64,000 bases of DNA from Agarivorans aestuarii (GTDB lineage Bacteria; Pseudomonadota; Gammaproteobacteria; Enterobacterales; Celerinatantimonadaceae), in the NCBI RefSeq assembly GCF_019670125.1, contig NZ_AP023033.1:186001-250000 (forward strand). The letters run 5' to 3'. The notes beneath the pieces are model-generated. The model searched no databases, was not told the DNA's origin, and worked only from the letters and a program-made list of their open reading frames with translations. A program made the position numbers and the translations under genes. This document shows positions 27,673 to 36,262 of the stretch, piece by piece. Each line of letters starts with the position of its first letter. Within the stretch, counting starts at the first letter, position 1.

Positions 27673-29121
27673 CTACAGGAGAGGGCTAAAAATATGAATG
27701 ATATTTTCTAATAAACGCCGGTAAATGGGTCGCTTCCGCCAAGCAATTGGGTTGATACGAGCACTTTGCTCTAAATAGCGTTGCATGATTCTATTCAAGT
27801 CTTCCGCATACAATTTGTCATCAATGATCGAGGTGACTTCAAAATTAAGCCACAGGCTGCGCATATCTAAATTTACCGTCCCCACTAGGGCCACTTGCTG
27901 GTCTATGAGTAGGCTTTTGGTATGTAACAAACCGCCATTAAATTTGTAGATATTTACGCCTGCATCTAATAGCTGCTGGTAGAAGGAGTGGCTGGCATAC
28001 CGGACTAAAAATGAATCATTCCTCGCCGGCAAAATGAGGTTCACTTCTACTCCTCTGCTGGCAGCTGTGACTAGCGCCATTTGCAAGCTTTCGTCTGGCA
28101 CAAAGTAGGGACTGGTTAATACAATTTGCTGTTTAGCCAGGTATAAGGAGCTAAGCAGTAATTGAATTATGTGGTCACCAAATATGCCTGGGCCAGATGG
28201 CATAATTTGCATCCGCTGCTGACCAACTGGCTCGGTGGCTGCGAGTAAATCAAGTTGCTCAATCAGGGCTTCGCCGGTTTCCATTTCTATGTCGTAGGCA
28301 ACCACTGCTTGTAAGTTTAAAGCAGCAGGGCCCTCTACCCTTAGCATTAAGTCTACCCACTGCCCCACGCCACGTTGTTGGTTAAAAAAACGTGGGTCAA
28401 CTAAGTTCATCGAGCCGGTGTAGGCTAGCTGCTGATCAATCGCTACGATTTTGCGGTGCAGGCGTAAATCGATGCGTTGTAGCAGCATTCGCACTGGATT
28501 GGCATGCAGCGCTTCTACCAACTTAACTCCAGCCTTAGCTAACTGTGTTGACGCGCTAGACTTGAGGAATCCACTAGAACCCACTGAATCAACCAGTAAG
28601 TAAACACTCACCTTTCGCTTGGCCGCATCAGCTAATGCCTCAAGCAAAGGCTCTACCAAACCGCCTTGTTGAACGATGTAAAATTCCATGTAAATCGTAG
28701 ATTCAGCTTGCTGTATATCAGCGGTGAGCTGCTTTAGGGTTTCTAGAGAGTCTTCGAAATTGTGCAGTTTGTTGCCACTTAATATAGGCAGACCCAATAG
28801 TCGACGAGTGAGTTTGTTGAGCGGCTCGGCAACATCGGAACAAGACTGTTTTACCACGTGAGGTGACTGGTTAAAAAGGTGAACGCTTTGTTTATATTTG
28901 GCCTCCATTAGCCGCGCGCGCTTTGCTCGCAGCCTACCTAGGTAGCGTTCTCCAAATAGCTGATAACAAATAATGCCTACCAATGGCAGAACAAAAATAA
29001 GTAACAGCCAAGTGAGGGTTACGCCAACCGGGCGACGTTTTAACATTACTTGCAGTGCCACCGCTATGATAAGCAGAGCATAGATGAGAAGACCTAAGTC
29101 AGAGAGAAAGGTATCGAGCAC
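27673..29121 (-). CDS. clsA: Cardiolipin synthase (phospholipase D family)
   Basis: The N-terminus has two membrane helices and the PLDc_N motif (TLTWLLLIFVLPLVGIICYQLFGERYLG). Two HKD active sites follow: LHRKIVAIDQQLAYTGSMN and LHTKSLLIDQQVALVGTVN, each H-x-K-x4-D. The enzyme condenses phosphatidylglycerol molecules into cardiolipin at the inner membrane. I prefer the GTG start at 29119-29121 (AAAGG 8 bases upstream; 482 residues, E. coli ClsA 486); a TTG at 29142 is the alternative. It is an isolated gene on the minus strand. Confidence 0.93.
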   Translation of the reverse strand: MLDTFLSDLGLLIYALLIIAVALQVMLKRRPVGVTLTWLLLIFVLPLVGIICYQLFGERYLGRLRAKRARLMEAKYKQSVHLFNQSPHVVKQSCSDVAEPLNKLTRRLLGLPILSGNKLHNFEDSLETLKQLTADIQQAESTIYMEFYIVQQGGLVEPLLEALADAAKRKVSVYLLVDSVGSSGFLKSSASTQLAKAGVKLVEALHANPVRMLLQRIDLRLHRKIVAIDQQLAYTGSMNLVDPRFFNQQRGVGQWVDLMLRVEGPAALNLQAVVAYDIEMETGEALIEQLDLLAATEPVGQQRMQIMPSGPGIFGDHIIQLLLSSLYLAKQQIVLTSPYFVPDESLQMALVTAASRGVEVNLILPARNDSFLVRYASHSFYQQLLDAGVNIYKFNGGLLHTKSLLIDQQVALVGTVNLDMRSLWLNFEVTSIIDDKLYAEDLNRIMQRYLEQSARINPIAWRKRPIYRRLLENIIHIFSPLL

Positions 29122-29170
29122 CCGTTGGCCTTTAAACGACAAAGATAGTTTTAATCTAGCACGAAGGGCT

Positions 29171-29203
29171 CAAAAAAGCCGCTAACTCAAACGAGTAGCG
29201 GCT
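29171..29203 (-). terminator. Rho-independent terminator after the SulP gene
   Basis: On the minus strand AGCCGCTACTCG, a short loop and GAGTTAGCGGCT form a stem of 8 plus 3 pairs with one bulge, followed by T6. It lies about 50 bases past the SulP stop. Confidence 0.85.
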
Positions 29204-29255
29204 ATTAGATGTTTTACTGTGGCGCTTATAAGCTGCGCAGCTAGCTAAGGGTTAC

Positions 29256-30815
29256 TTAGTTATCTAGCGTATCGGTGGCAACTTTATAACTTGGATCTTC
29301 AATTAAGTTCACTTCTACTGCGCTTCCTGCCTTAGTGAGTAGCTTGCGACACTCTGGGCTAAGGTGTTTAAGGTGAAGTGTTTTACCGGCTTTTTCATAT
29401 CGCTCTGCCAGGGTATCAATCGCTTCAATAGCGGAGTGATCACTTACCCGAGACTTAGCAAAATCAATCACTACATCTTTAGGGTCGTTAGCAGGGTTGA
29501 ACAGCTCTAAGAAGTTAGCGGTAGAACCAAAGAACAACGGACCGTCTAGCTCATAAACTTTATGTTCTTCATCTACGCTAGTGGTAGTCACGTAAATGTG
29601 TTTGGCGTGATTCCAAGCAAATACCAAGGCCGATACGATTACACCAATCACAACAGCTACCGCTAAATCGGTGAATACCGTGACCACTGATACTAGAACA
29701 ATCACAAAGAAATCAGCTTTTGGCACTTTGTTTATCATGCGTAAGCTGGCCCACTCAAAGGTGCCAAGCACTACCATGAACATCACACCCACTAGAGCGG
29801 CTAGCGGAATCATCTCGATTAGCGATGAACCAAATAAAATGAAACCTAATAGCGCTAAAGCGGCAGAAATACCCGATAAACGACCACGACCACCGGAGCG
29901 AATATTAATCATGCTCTGGCCAATCATGGCACAACCACCCATTCCACCAAAGAAGCCAGTGGTTACGTTAGCAACACCTTGGCCAATACATTCTTTGTTA
30001 CCGTGTCCACGAGTGCCGGTCATTTCGTCCACTACGGTGAGTGTTAGTAGCGATTCAATCAAACCGATTGCCGCCAATACGATGGCATAAGGGAAGATGA
30101 TTTTTAGTGTTTCTAGGTTTAAAGGCACACTTGGAATAGAGAAACTTGGCAAACCGCCAGCAATAGTGGCGTTGGCGTCACCGGTCATACCGCGAACAAA
30201 ATCAACTACTGTACGGGTATCTAAGTTAAGTACGTGCACGGCCGCGGTAACACCTACAATAGCCACTAGCGAGGCTGGAATAGCGCTGGTAAGTTTTGGC
30301 AAGAAGTGAATCACTGCCATGGTGATGGCAACTAAACCAAGCATGATCCAAAGCTGGCTACCTTGCATCCACTCTAACTCGCCAAAAGCATTAGGCACTT
30401 TAAACTGACCAAGTTGGGCTAAGAAAATCACAATGGCCAAGCCGTTTACAAAGCCTAGCATCACTGGATGCGGCACCATGCGGATAAATTTACCCAAATG
30501 GAAGACTCCAGCTAAAACCTGCAAAATCCCCATTAATACTACGGTGGCAAATAAATACTCCACGCCGTGGTCGGCGACTAAGGCCACCATTACAACCGCT
30601 AGAGCGCCCGTTGCGCCAGAGATCATTCCTGGGCGACCACCAATTACTGCAGTAATTAAACCCACCATAAATGCTGCATATAAACCTACTAAAGGTTCTA
30701 CGCCAGCAACAAAGGCAAAGGCCACAGCTTCAGGAACTAAAGCGAGTGCAACCGTTAAACCGGAAAGTAAGTCATTTTTGACTGTAGCTCCCCGAAATTT
30801 TGGAAATTCAAACAT
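29256..30815 (-). CDS. SulP-family inorganic anion transporter with STAS domain
   Basis: Starting at the ATG at 30813-30815 the protein is 519 residues; a GTG at 30866 adds 17. It has 10-12 membrane helices with the SulP signatures [20 protein letters not shown] and [28 protein letters not shown], and a C-terminal STAS domain from about residue 400 ([37 protein letters not shown]). The STAS domain contains the usual anti-sigma-antagonist fold seen in bicarbonate (BicA) and sulfate carriers. The [19 protein letters not shown] segment is typical of the bacterial group often annotated as bicarbonate/sulfate. The substrate is not determined by sequence. Confidence 0.9.
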   Translation of the reverse strand: MFEFPKFRGATVKNDLLSGLTVALALVPEAVAFAFVAGVEPLVGLYAAFMVGLITAVIGGRPGMISGATGALAVVMVALVADHGVEYLFATVVLMGILQVLAGVFHLGKFIRMVPHPVMLGFVNGLAIVIFLAQLGQFKVPNAFGELEWMQGSQLWIMLGLVAITMAVIHFLPKLTSAIPASLVAIVGVTAAVHVLNLDTRTVVDFVRGMTGDANATIAGGLPSFSIPSVPLNLETLKIIFPYAIVLAAIGLIESLLTLTVVDEMTGTRGHGNKECIGQGVANVTTGFFGGMGGCAMIGQSMINIRSGGRGRLSGISAALALLGFILFGSSLIEMIPLAALVGVMFMVVLGTFEWASLRMINKVPKADFFVIVLVSVVTVFTDLAVAVVIGVIVSALVFAWNHAKHIYVTTTSVDEEHKVYELDGPLFFGSTANFLELFNPANDPKDVVIDFAKSRVSDHSAIEAIDTLAERYEKAGKTLHLKHLSPECRKLLTKAGSAVEVNLIEDPSYKVATDTLDN

Positions 30816-31009
30816 GTTCTTAGGATCCAATAAAGAACGAAAGGAAATGGGGCGGGAGTCTAGCACTTAATGTGATTCAGTTCAAAAAAACATCAGCTTT
30901 TGTTCAGCTTTTTTTAGCCAAGTTTGCCGCTTAAACCCTTGTTAAACTTGAGTTGCATCATTAACTAGTTCATCCTTTAGCGAGATAATGCAAAGGAGTG
31001 AAATGAATC

Positions 31010-31930
31010 ATGAGCGGGCAGCAAAAAACGCCTAATTGGCAAGCGCTTTTCCAGCAAAAAACGCCTAATTGGCAAGCGCTTTTCCAGCAAAGTAAAGCCT
31101 TTGCACTTTTCTTGTTTGAGCGGATAAAACAAGAAAAACTGACTATGATCGCCGGCTCATTAGCTTACGTTACCTTACTCTCCTTGGTGCCTTTAGTAGC
31201 AGTTACCTTTTCAATTATTAGTGCCTTCCCGGTATTTTCTGGCTTTCAAACCTTAATCGAAGATTTTGTGTTTAGTAACTTTGTTCCGGCCTCTGGTGAG
31301 GTGGTGAAGCAGAGCTTGCGCGGCTTTGTGGAAAACGCCTCAAAAATGACTGCGGTTGGTATCGCAGCTTTAGCCGTAGTGGCCTTAATGCTCATTTCGG
31401 CGATTGATAATAGCTTGAATATTATTTGGCGGGTTAAAGAAAAGCGCCGCTGGAGTAGTGCCTTTCCAATGTATTGGATGATTCTAACCTTGGGACCTTT
31501 GTTAATGGGTGGCAGCTTAGCGTTGAGTTCCTATATTTTTTCAATGCAGCTATTTGCCGATGAGACGCTGCTGGGCATTTGGAATCAAATACTGCGCATG
31601 GTGCCTTTATTGTTTTCAATAGGTGCCTTTTGCTTGTTGTATTTATTGGTGCCAAATAAGTCGATTCGTTTTGTCCATGGTTTAAGTGGTGCTGTAGTGG
31701 CAGCTTTGTTGTTTGAATTGGGTAAACGAGGTTTTGCTTTCTATGTTGCCTCATTCCCTTCCTACCAAGTTATTTATGGTGCACTAGCTACCATACCTAT
31801 TTTGTTTGTATGGGTTTATGTAAGTTGGATAGTGGTGTTAATTGGCGCCGAGATTACCGCCGCTTTAGGCGAATTTAGCGAAGACCAACAAGCACAAGAG
31901 AGCAGTAGTATCATTGAGGAGTCTGAATGA
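31010..31930 (+). CDS. yihY: YihY/BrkB-family inner membrane protein
   Basis: This 306-residue protein has six membrane helices with the family motifs [40 protein letters not shown] and [27 protein letters not shown]. It was once called ribonuclease BN in error; the true role is unknown. It overlaps dtd by 4 bases (ATGA), the same pair as in E. coli. The N-terminal segment holds a 33-base in-frame tandem duplication, so [11 protein letters not shown] occurs twice (residues 4-25) before the conserved domain begins. The duplicated part lies outside the family domain. Confidence 0.9.
   Translation: MSGQQKTPNWQALFQQKTPNWQALFQQSKAFALFLFERIKQEKLTMIAGSLAYVTLLSLVPLVAVTFSIISAFPVFSGFQTLIEDFVFSNFVPASGEVVKQSLRGFVENASKMTAVGIAALAVVALMLISAIDNSLNIIWRVKEKRRWSSAFPMYWMILTLGPLLMGGSLALSSYIFSMQLFADETLLGIWNQILRMVPLLFSIGAFCLLYLLVPNKSIRFVHGLSGAVVAALLFELGKRGFAFYVASFPSYQVIYGALATIPILFVWVYVSWIVVLIGAEITAALGEFSEDQQAQESSSIIEESE
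31019..31091 (+). repeat. 33-bp tandem duplication in the yihY N-terminus
   Basis: Units 31019-31051 and 31052-31084 are identical, followed by the first 7 bases of a third unit. They encode two copies of an 11-residue segment. Perfect identity at all positions implies recent duplication. Confidence 0.95.
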
Positions 31931-32364
31931 TTGCGTTGATTCAACGGGTGACACAAGCCAGCGTGAGTGTGTCTGATCAAATTATTGGTGAAATAGGACC
32001 TGGCTTATTAGTGCTGTTAGGCGTAGAGCAAGGTGATGACCAAGCAAAGGCCACCAAGCTTTGTGAAAAAGTGATTAAGTACCGCATTTTTGCTGACCAA
32101 CAAGGCAAAACCAATCTTAACGTGCAGCAAGCTGGCGGCAGTTTATTGGTGGTATCTCAGTTCACTTTGGTGGCTGATACCGATAAAGGCTTACGGCCTG
32201 GTTTCTCTAAAGGCGCAAGCCCCGAGCAGGCAAAACATCTTTATGAATACTTTGTTAGCGCCTGTCGCGACCGTGGAATGGCCACCGAAACGGGTGAGTT
32301 TGCAGCCGATATGCAGGTCTCTTTGGTCAACGACGGTCCTATGACTTTTTGGCTGCAGATTTAA
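31927..32364 (+). CDS. dtd: D-aminoacyl-tRNA deacylase
   Basis: This 145-residue enzyme frees tRNA mischarged with D-amino acids. Start [15 protein letters not shown], the active-site SQFTLVADT (Thr in the S-Q-x-T motif) and the cross-subunit NDGPMTFWL (Gly-cisPro chirality filter) are all intact. It is translationally coupled to yihY. In E. coli yiiD is next; here about 14.8 kb of other DNA intervenes before yiiD. Confidence 0.97.
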   Translation: MIALIQRVTQASVSVSDQIIGEIGPGLLVLLGVEQGDDQAKATKLCEKVIKYRIFADQQGKTNLNVQQAGGSLLVVSQFTLVADTDKGLRPGFSKGASPEQAKHLYEYFVSACRDRGMATETGEFAADMQVSLVNDGPMTFWLQI

Positions 32365-32463
32365 TTTTCATCAATAAAATCGAAACTTTGCGGCGGCTCA
32401 CATATCAGATTTGCTGCCTATAAAGGCAATTGACACAAATGACTTTAATCGGTCATATTAAGA

Positions 32464-32475
32464 GAAAGCGCTTTC
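32464..32475. promoter_or_regulatory. LacI-type operator O1 upstream of lacI-family gene
   Basis: GAAAGCGCTTTC is a perfect 12-bp palindrome with the central GCGC of LacI/GalR-family operators. It lies 81 bases before the regulator start codon. Its spacing to the next operator is 56 bases centre to centre. Confidence 0.75.
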
Positions 32476-32516
32476 ACGGATAAACTTAAAATCTGACTGT
32501 GCCCAGAAAGGTTTTG

Positions 32517-32532
32517 TGTGAGAGCGCTTACA
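32517..32532. promoter_or_regulatory. LacI-type operator O2 upstream of lacI-family gene
   Basis: TGTGAGAGCGCTTACA is an imperfect palindrome around GCGC, 24 bases before the regulator start. Together with O1 it suggests autoregulation, possibly by looping. Confidence 0.72.
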
Positions 32533-32555
32533 AATACAGAGAGGCTATAGTAATA

Positions 32556-33557
32556 ATGGCAACAATCAAGGAAGTCTCTGATCTAGCGGGTGTTTCGCAA
32601 GCAACCGTATCCAGAGTAATGAACGGTAATAACAAGGTTTCCGATGTTAATCGCGAGCGAGTTATGGCCGCTATGGACAAATTGGGTTATCAACCTAACT
32701 CTTTTGCGCAGGCTCTGGCTACCAACCGTTCTTACAGTGTTGGGATTGTAGTAGGTACCTTATCGGGCCCATTTTTTGGTCCGATGATGCACAGTATCGA
32801 ATCGGTATTGCGTAAAGAAGGTCAGCACCTTATTGCCACTAGTGGGCACGACAATATTGAGCAAGAGCGTGAAGCGATTCGTTTTCTTAATTCGCGCCGT
32901 GTTGATGCCATATTGCTGGTGGTTCAAGCCATGAGCGATGACGAACTGATTGAGCTGTGCACCCGTAACCCGAATGTATTTGTATTAAACCGTTATGTGC
33001 CAGAACTAGCGCACCGTTGTATTTATTTGAACAACGAGTTGGGTGGCTATTTGGCCACCAAGCATTTAATTGATTTAGGCCATACTCGTATTGCATCGAT
33101 TACCGGTCCATTAGTGCACTTTGATGCTCGAGAGCGTCTACAAGGTTATCGAAATGCGCTGAGTGAAGCGGGCATAGAATACGATCCTCAACTTATTGTT
33201 GAAGGTTTGTATCAAGAAGATGGTGGTACCAAAGCGGCGGCTAAGCTGTTTCAGCGTGGTATCGATTTTACTGGTGTGGTGTGTGGCAACGATAACATCG
33301 CTATTAGTGTTTATGACATTCTGTCGCAAGATAACGAATCTCCGGCAGAGCGCATTTCAGTGGTGGGCTACGATGATATGTTTTACTCGCGCTACTTGCG
33401 ACCAAAGCTCACCACCATTCGTTTCCCGATTGAAGAAATGGGCACTATTGCTGCCAATATGGTGCTGCAAAATTTAGCCGACAAAAATTTAGTAAACGGT
33501 GTGCAGTTAGAGCCCTCGCTTATTGTGCGTGAATCTACCGCCCCACCAGTTAGTTAA
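32556..33557 (+). CDS. LacI/GalR-family transcriptional repressor
   Basis: The ATG at 32556 gives a 333-residue protein that begins with the LacI helix-turn-helix MATIKEVSDLAGVSQATVSRVMNG; the frame extends 19 codons further upstream to 32499, but that stretch overlaps operator O2. The hinge helix (YQPNSFAQALAT) and periplasmic-binding-protein-like effector domain (SVGIVVGTLSGPFFGPM, CGNDNIAISVYDIL, VVGYDDMFYSRYLRPKLTTIRFP) follow. Residues that place it in the glucoside/cellobiose-responsive branch are not certain. Adjacent GH1, GH94 and GH116 genes and operators with a GCGC centre before its own gene, GH116-GH94 and the porin make it the likely regulator of the locus, with a beta-glucoside as likely inducer. 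Confidence 0.9.
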   Translation: MATIKEVSDLAGVSQATVSRVMNGNNKVSDVNRERVMAAMDKLGYQPNSFAQALATNRSYSVGIVVGTLSGPFFGPMMHSIESVLRKEGQHLIATSGHDNIEQEREAIRFLNSRRVDAILLVVQAMSDDELIELCTRNPNVFVLNRYVPELAHRCIYLNNELGGYLATKHLIDLGHTRIASITGPLVHFDARERLQGYRNALSEAGIEYDPQLIVEGLYQEDGGTKAAAKLFQRGIDFTGVVCGNDNIAISVYDILSQDNESPAERISVVGYDDMFYSRYLRPKLTTIRFPIEEMGTIAANMVLQNLADKNLVNGVQLEPSLIVRESTAPPVS

Positions 33558-33628
33558 TAAGCATATCTATATGTAAGGAGTTTGAATGTGATTATTCCCC
33601 CCCAGCATTAAACGACTCCTTGCTTGGT

Positions 33629-33662
33629 GTTAGCTATAGGCTTCTACAAGTTTATAGCTAAC
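33629..33662 (+). repeat. 10-bp inverted repeat after the lacI-family gene
   Basis: GTTAGCTATA and TATAGCTAAC are perfectly complementary around a 14-base loop. It lies 72 bases past the regulator stop. No T-run follows directly, so it may be a processing or pause structure rather than a terminator. Confidence 0.6.
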
Positions 33663-33664
33663 AT

Positions 33665-33694
33665 CGATCGCCAGTGAAAACTGGTCGTCTTTTT
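33665..33694 (+). terminator. Terminator-like hairpin between regulator and GH1 gene
   Basis: CCAGT-GAAA-ACTGG stem extended imperfectly by flanking bases, then TCTTTTT. It lies 55 bases before the GH1 start, so it could end lacI transcription or attenuate read-through into GH1. Confidence 0.55.
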
Positions 33695-33748
33695 AATCCC
33701 ATAATATATGTAACATGCGGCCCATTGGGCACAGTTTGAGGTTGTTGT

Positions 33749-35092
33749 ATGTCTTTTGATTTTCCAAAGTCGTCTCCGTTTCGCCGTTCTGATTTTATTT
33801 TTGGTGTAGCAACCGCTGCCTTCCAAATTGAAGGTGCTAACCAAGAAGATGAGCGCTGCGAATCTATATGGGATCGCTTTTGTGCGACCCCAGGAAAAGT
33901 AGCCAACGGGGATGATGGCACCGTAGCTTGCGATCATTACCACCGTTGGGAAGATGATTTGGAAATGATTGCAGAGCTTGGCGTAGACGCTTATCGCTTA
34001 TCGATTGCTTGGCCTCGGATTATGCCGGTAGAAGGCCAGGTAAATGATAAGGGCATCGCCTTTTACCAACAGCTCATTGCTAAACTTAAACAGCTGGGCA
34101 TTAAGCCATTTGTTACCCTGTATCACTGGGATTTACCTCAATATCTCGAAGACCGAGGTGGTTGGTTAAGTCGTGAAACAGCATATAAATTCGCCGAATT
34201 TGCCGACATCATGACCAAAGCACTTGGTGATGATGTTTATAGCTATGCCACGTTTAATGAGCCCTTATGTAGTGCCTTTTTAGGTTACCGCTTTGGCCAA
34301 CATGCGCCAGGTTTAACCGAAGATAAGTTTGGTTTTCAGGCTGCCCACCATATTCTGCTAGCACATGGTTTAGCTCTGTCTAAGATGCGTGAAAATGCGC
34401 CAAATGCTGAGCACGGCATCGTGCTTAATTTCACGCCTGCTTACCCTGCAGATCCGAACAATGCAGCAGATGTATTAGCTGCCGATTTTGATGAACAGCA
34501 AGGCATTCACTGGTTTTTGCAGCCAATCATCGAAGGACAATACCCTGAGGCTATTCGCCAACAGCAGCCGCTTTGGTGGCCAACCATTCTGCCGGGTGAT
34601 TTAGAGCTAATAAAACAGCCCATCGATTACTTGGGCATCAACTACTATACCCGCCATGTGATTAAAGCCACCGATAATGGCCCTAAACAGGTGATCTTAG
34701 AGGGCGTAGAGCGCACCGACATGGGCTGGGAAGTATGTCCACAAGCCTTAACAGACTTGCTGACTAAGCTAAACGAGCGTTATGCACTGCCACCAATTTT
34801 TATTACCGAAAATGGTATGGCCGGTGCAGATACCATAGAGGATGGCAAGGTTATTGACCAGCAACGCTGTGATTACTACCAGTCGCACCTTAACGCTCTG
34901 GCCGATGCCATTGAGCAAGGGGTTGAGCTAAAAGGTTATTTTGCTTGGAGCTTAATGGATAACTTCGAGTGGGCCTTTGGTTACGAAAAGCGTTTTGGCA
35001 TCGTCTATGTAGATTACGAAACCCAGCAACGGATACCTAAACAAAGTGCGACTTACTTTCAGCAGTTTCTAAAACAACGCGCAGGAGCATAA
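33749..35092 (+). CDS. GH1 beta-glucosidase
   Basis: This 447-residue (beta/alpha)8 enzyme has the GH1 signature at FIFGVATAAFQIEGA (residues 16-30), acid/base Glu171 in TFNEP and nucleophile Glu354 in ITENG, and the C-terminal WSLMDNFEWAFGYEKRFG sugar-binding block. It hydrolyses beta-glucosides such as cellobiose, laminaribiose or gentiobiose to glucose. No signal peptide, so it is cytoplasmic. GAGGT precedes the ATG. The ABC ATPase follows after 2 bases. Substrate linkage cannot be told from the sequence. Confidence 0.95.
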   Translation: MSFDFPKSSPFRRSDFIFGVATAAFQIEGANQEDERCESIWDRFCATPGKVANGDDGTVACDHYHRWEDDLEMIAELGVDAYRLSIAWPRIMPVEGQVNDKGIAFYQQLIAKLKQLGIKPFVTLYHWDLPQYLEDRGGWLSRETAYKFAEFADIMTKALGDDVYSYATFNEPLCSAFLGYRFGQHAPGLTEDKFGFQAAHHILLAHGLALSKMRENAPNAEHGIVLNFTPAYPADPNNAADVLAADFDEQQGIHWFLQPIIEGQYPEAIRQQQPLWWPTILPGDLELIKQPIDYLGINYYTRHVIKATDNGPKQVILEGVERTDMGWEVCPQALTDLLTKLNERYALPPIFITENGMAGADTIEDGKVIDQQRCDYYQSHLNALADAIEQGVELKGYFAWSLMDNFEWAFGYEKRFGIVYVDYETQQRIPKQSATYFQQFLKQRAGA

Positions 35093-35094
35093 TT

Positions 35095-36192
35095 ATGGCG
35101 TCACTGTCATTTAAAGATCTTCGTAAGAGCTACGGTAAGGTCGAAATCGTAAAAGGTTTCGACATAGAGATGAGTGATGGTGAATTTGTTGTATTACTCG
35201 GTGCGTCGGGTTGTGGTAAGTCAACCATCTTAAGGATGGTGGCCGGCTTGGAAACCATCACTTCGGGTCAAATCAAAATGGGCGATAAGTGCCTGAATGA
35301 TGTTGACCCGAAGGATCGCGATTTAGCCATGGTATTCCAAAGCTACGCGCTTTACCCGCATATGACTGTGTACGAGAACATTGCCTTTGCGCTTAAGGTT
35401 CAAGGAGTTAAGAAAGAAGAGATTAAGAAATCGGTAGAGTGGGCCGTCGAGATGCTGCAGCTAACGGATTACCTTAATCGTAAACCCAAACAGTTGTCTG
35501 GCGGTCAGCGTCAGAGGGTAGCGATGGGGCGCGCCATGGTGCGCACGCCTAAGCTGTTTTTGTTTGATGAACCGCTGTCCAATCTAGACGCTAAATTGCG
35601 CGGCAAAATGCGTGCAGAAATAAAAGATATGCACAATAAGTTGGGCGTCACCACCTTGTACGTGACTCACGACCAAGTAGAGGCAATGACCCTTGCTGAT
35701 CGCATTGTGGTAATGAATAAAGGGGTTACCGCACAAATCGGCACGCCTTACCAAGTATTTACCCAGCCAACAAACCAATTTGTTGCTGGTTTTATCGGCT
35801 CTCCGTCGATGAATATGATTCCAGCTAAGGCCAAGCAGGTGCAGGGTGAGTGGCTACTGGAGTTAGCAGGCCAAGAGATTAAAGCTCCTGAGAAGTTTGT
35901 TGGAAAATTGCAAGAAGGCCAAGAGCTAACCTTGGGCATTCGTCCTAACGATATTCATTTGCATGAAAAGCAGCTAGAGCCTAGCCATGTGATTGCTGCT
36001 AAGGCTACTTTCACCGACAGTGAATTACTGGGGGCTACTATGCATGTTAAAGCAGAGTTCGGTGGGCAAAGCATTATTATTGAAGCACCGGCTGAGCACA
36101 GCAAATTACCCAGTGCATTAGACATTTTTTTAGATGCCACCTTTGTGCACCTGTTTGATGGTGAAACCCAAGAGTCTTTAGCTAAGCCTTAG
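35095..36192 (+). CDS. MsmK/UgpC/MalK-type ABC transporter ATPase
   Basis: This 365-residue ATPase has Walker A GASGCGKST (residues 36-44), Q-loop VFQSYALYPH, signature LSGGQRQR (134-141), Walker B LFLFDEPLSNLD and the switch His192 in THD. A C-terminal TOBE/MalK-type domain (residues 240-365, GIRPNDIHL) is of the CUT1 carbohydrate-importer class. It follows GH1 after 2 bases with AGGAG. No permease or solute-binding-protein gene occurs in the window, so it presumably energises a sugar importer encoded elsewhere, as multi-use MsmK ATPases do. It ends at a strong terminator. Confidence 0.93.
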   Translation: MASLSFKDLRKSYGKVEIVKGFDIEMSDGEFVVLLGASGCGKSTILRMVAGLETITSGQIKMGDKCLNDVDPKDRDLAMVFQSYALYPHMTVYENIAFALKVQGVKKEEIKKSVEWAVEMLQLTDYLNRKPKQLSGGQRQRVAMGRAMVRTPKLFLFDEPLSNLDAKLRGKMRAEIKDMHNKLGVTTLYVTHDQVEAMTLADRIVVMNKGVTAQIGTPYQVFTQPTNQFVAGFIGSPSMNMIPAKAKQVQGEWLLELAGQEIKAPEKFVGKLQEGQELTLGIRPNDIHLHEKQLEPSHVIAAKATFTDSELLGATMHVKAEFGGQSIIIEAPAEHSKLPSALDIFLDATFVHLFDGETQESLAKP

Positions 36193-36215
36193 TATTCTCT
36201 AAGCTATGACACAAA

Positions 36216-36247
36216 ATAAAAAAGCCAGCATTACGCTGGCTTTTTTG
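36216..36247. terminator. Bidirectional rho-independent terminator
   Basis: AGCCAGC (36223-36229) and GCTGGCT (36235-36241) around ATTAC, with A-run before and T6 after. It separates the ABC ATPase gene from the convergent GH94 gene. Confidence 0.92.
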
Positions 36248-36262
36248 TGTTTGTTGCGAGGC

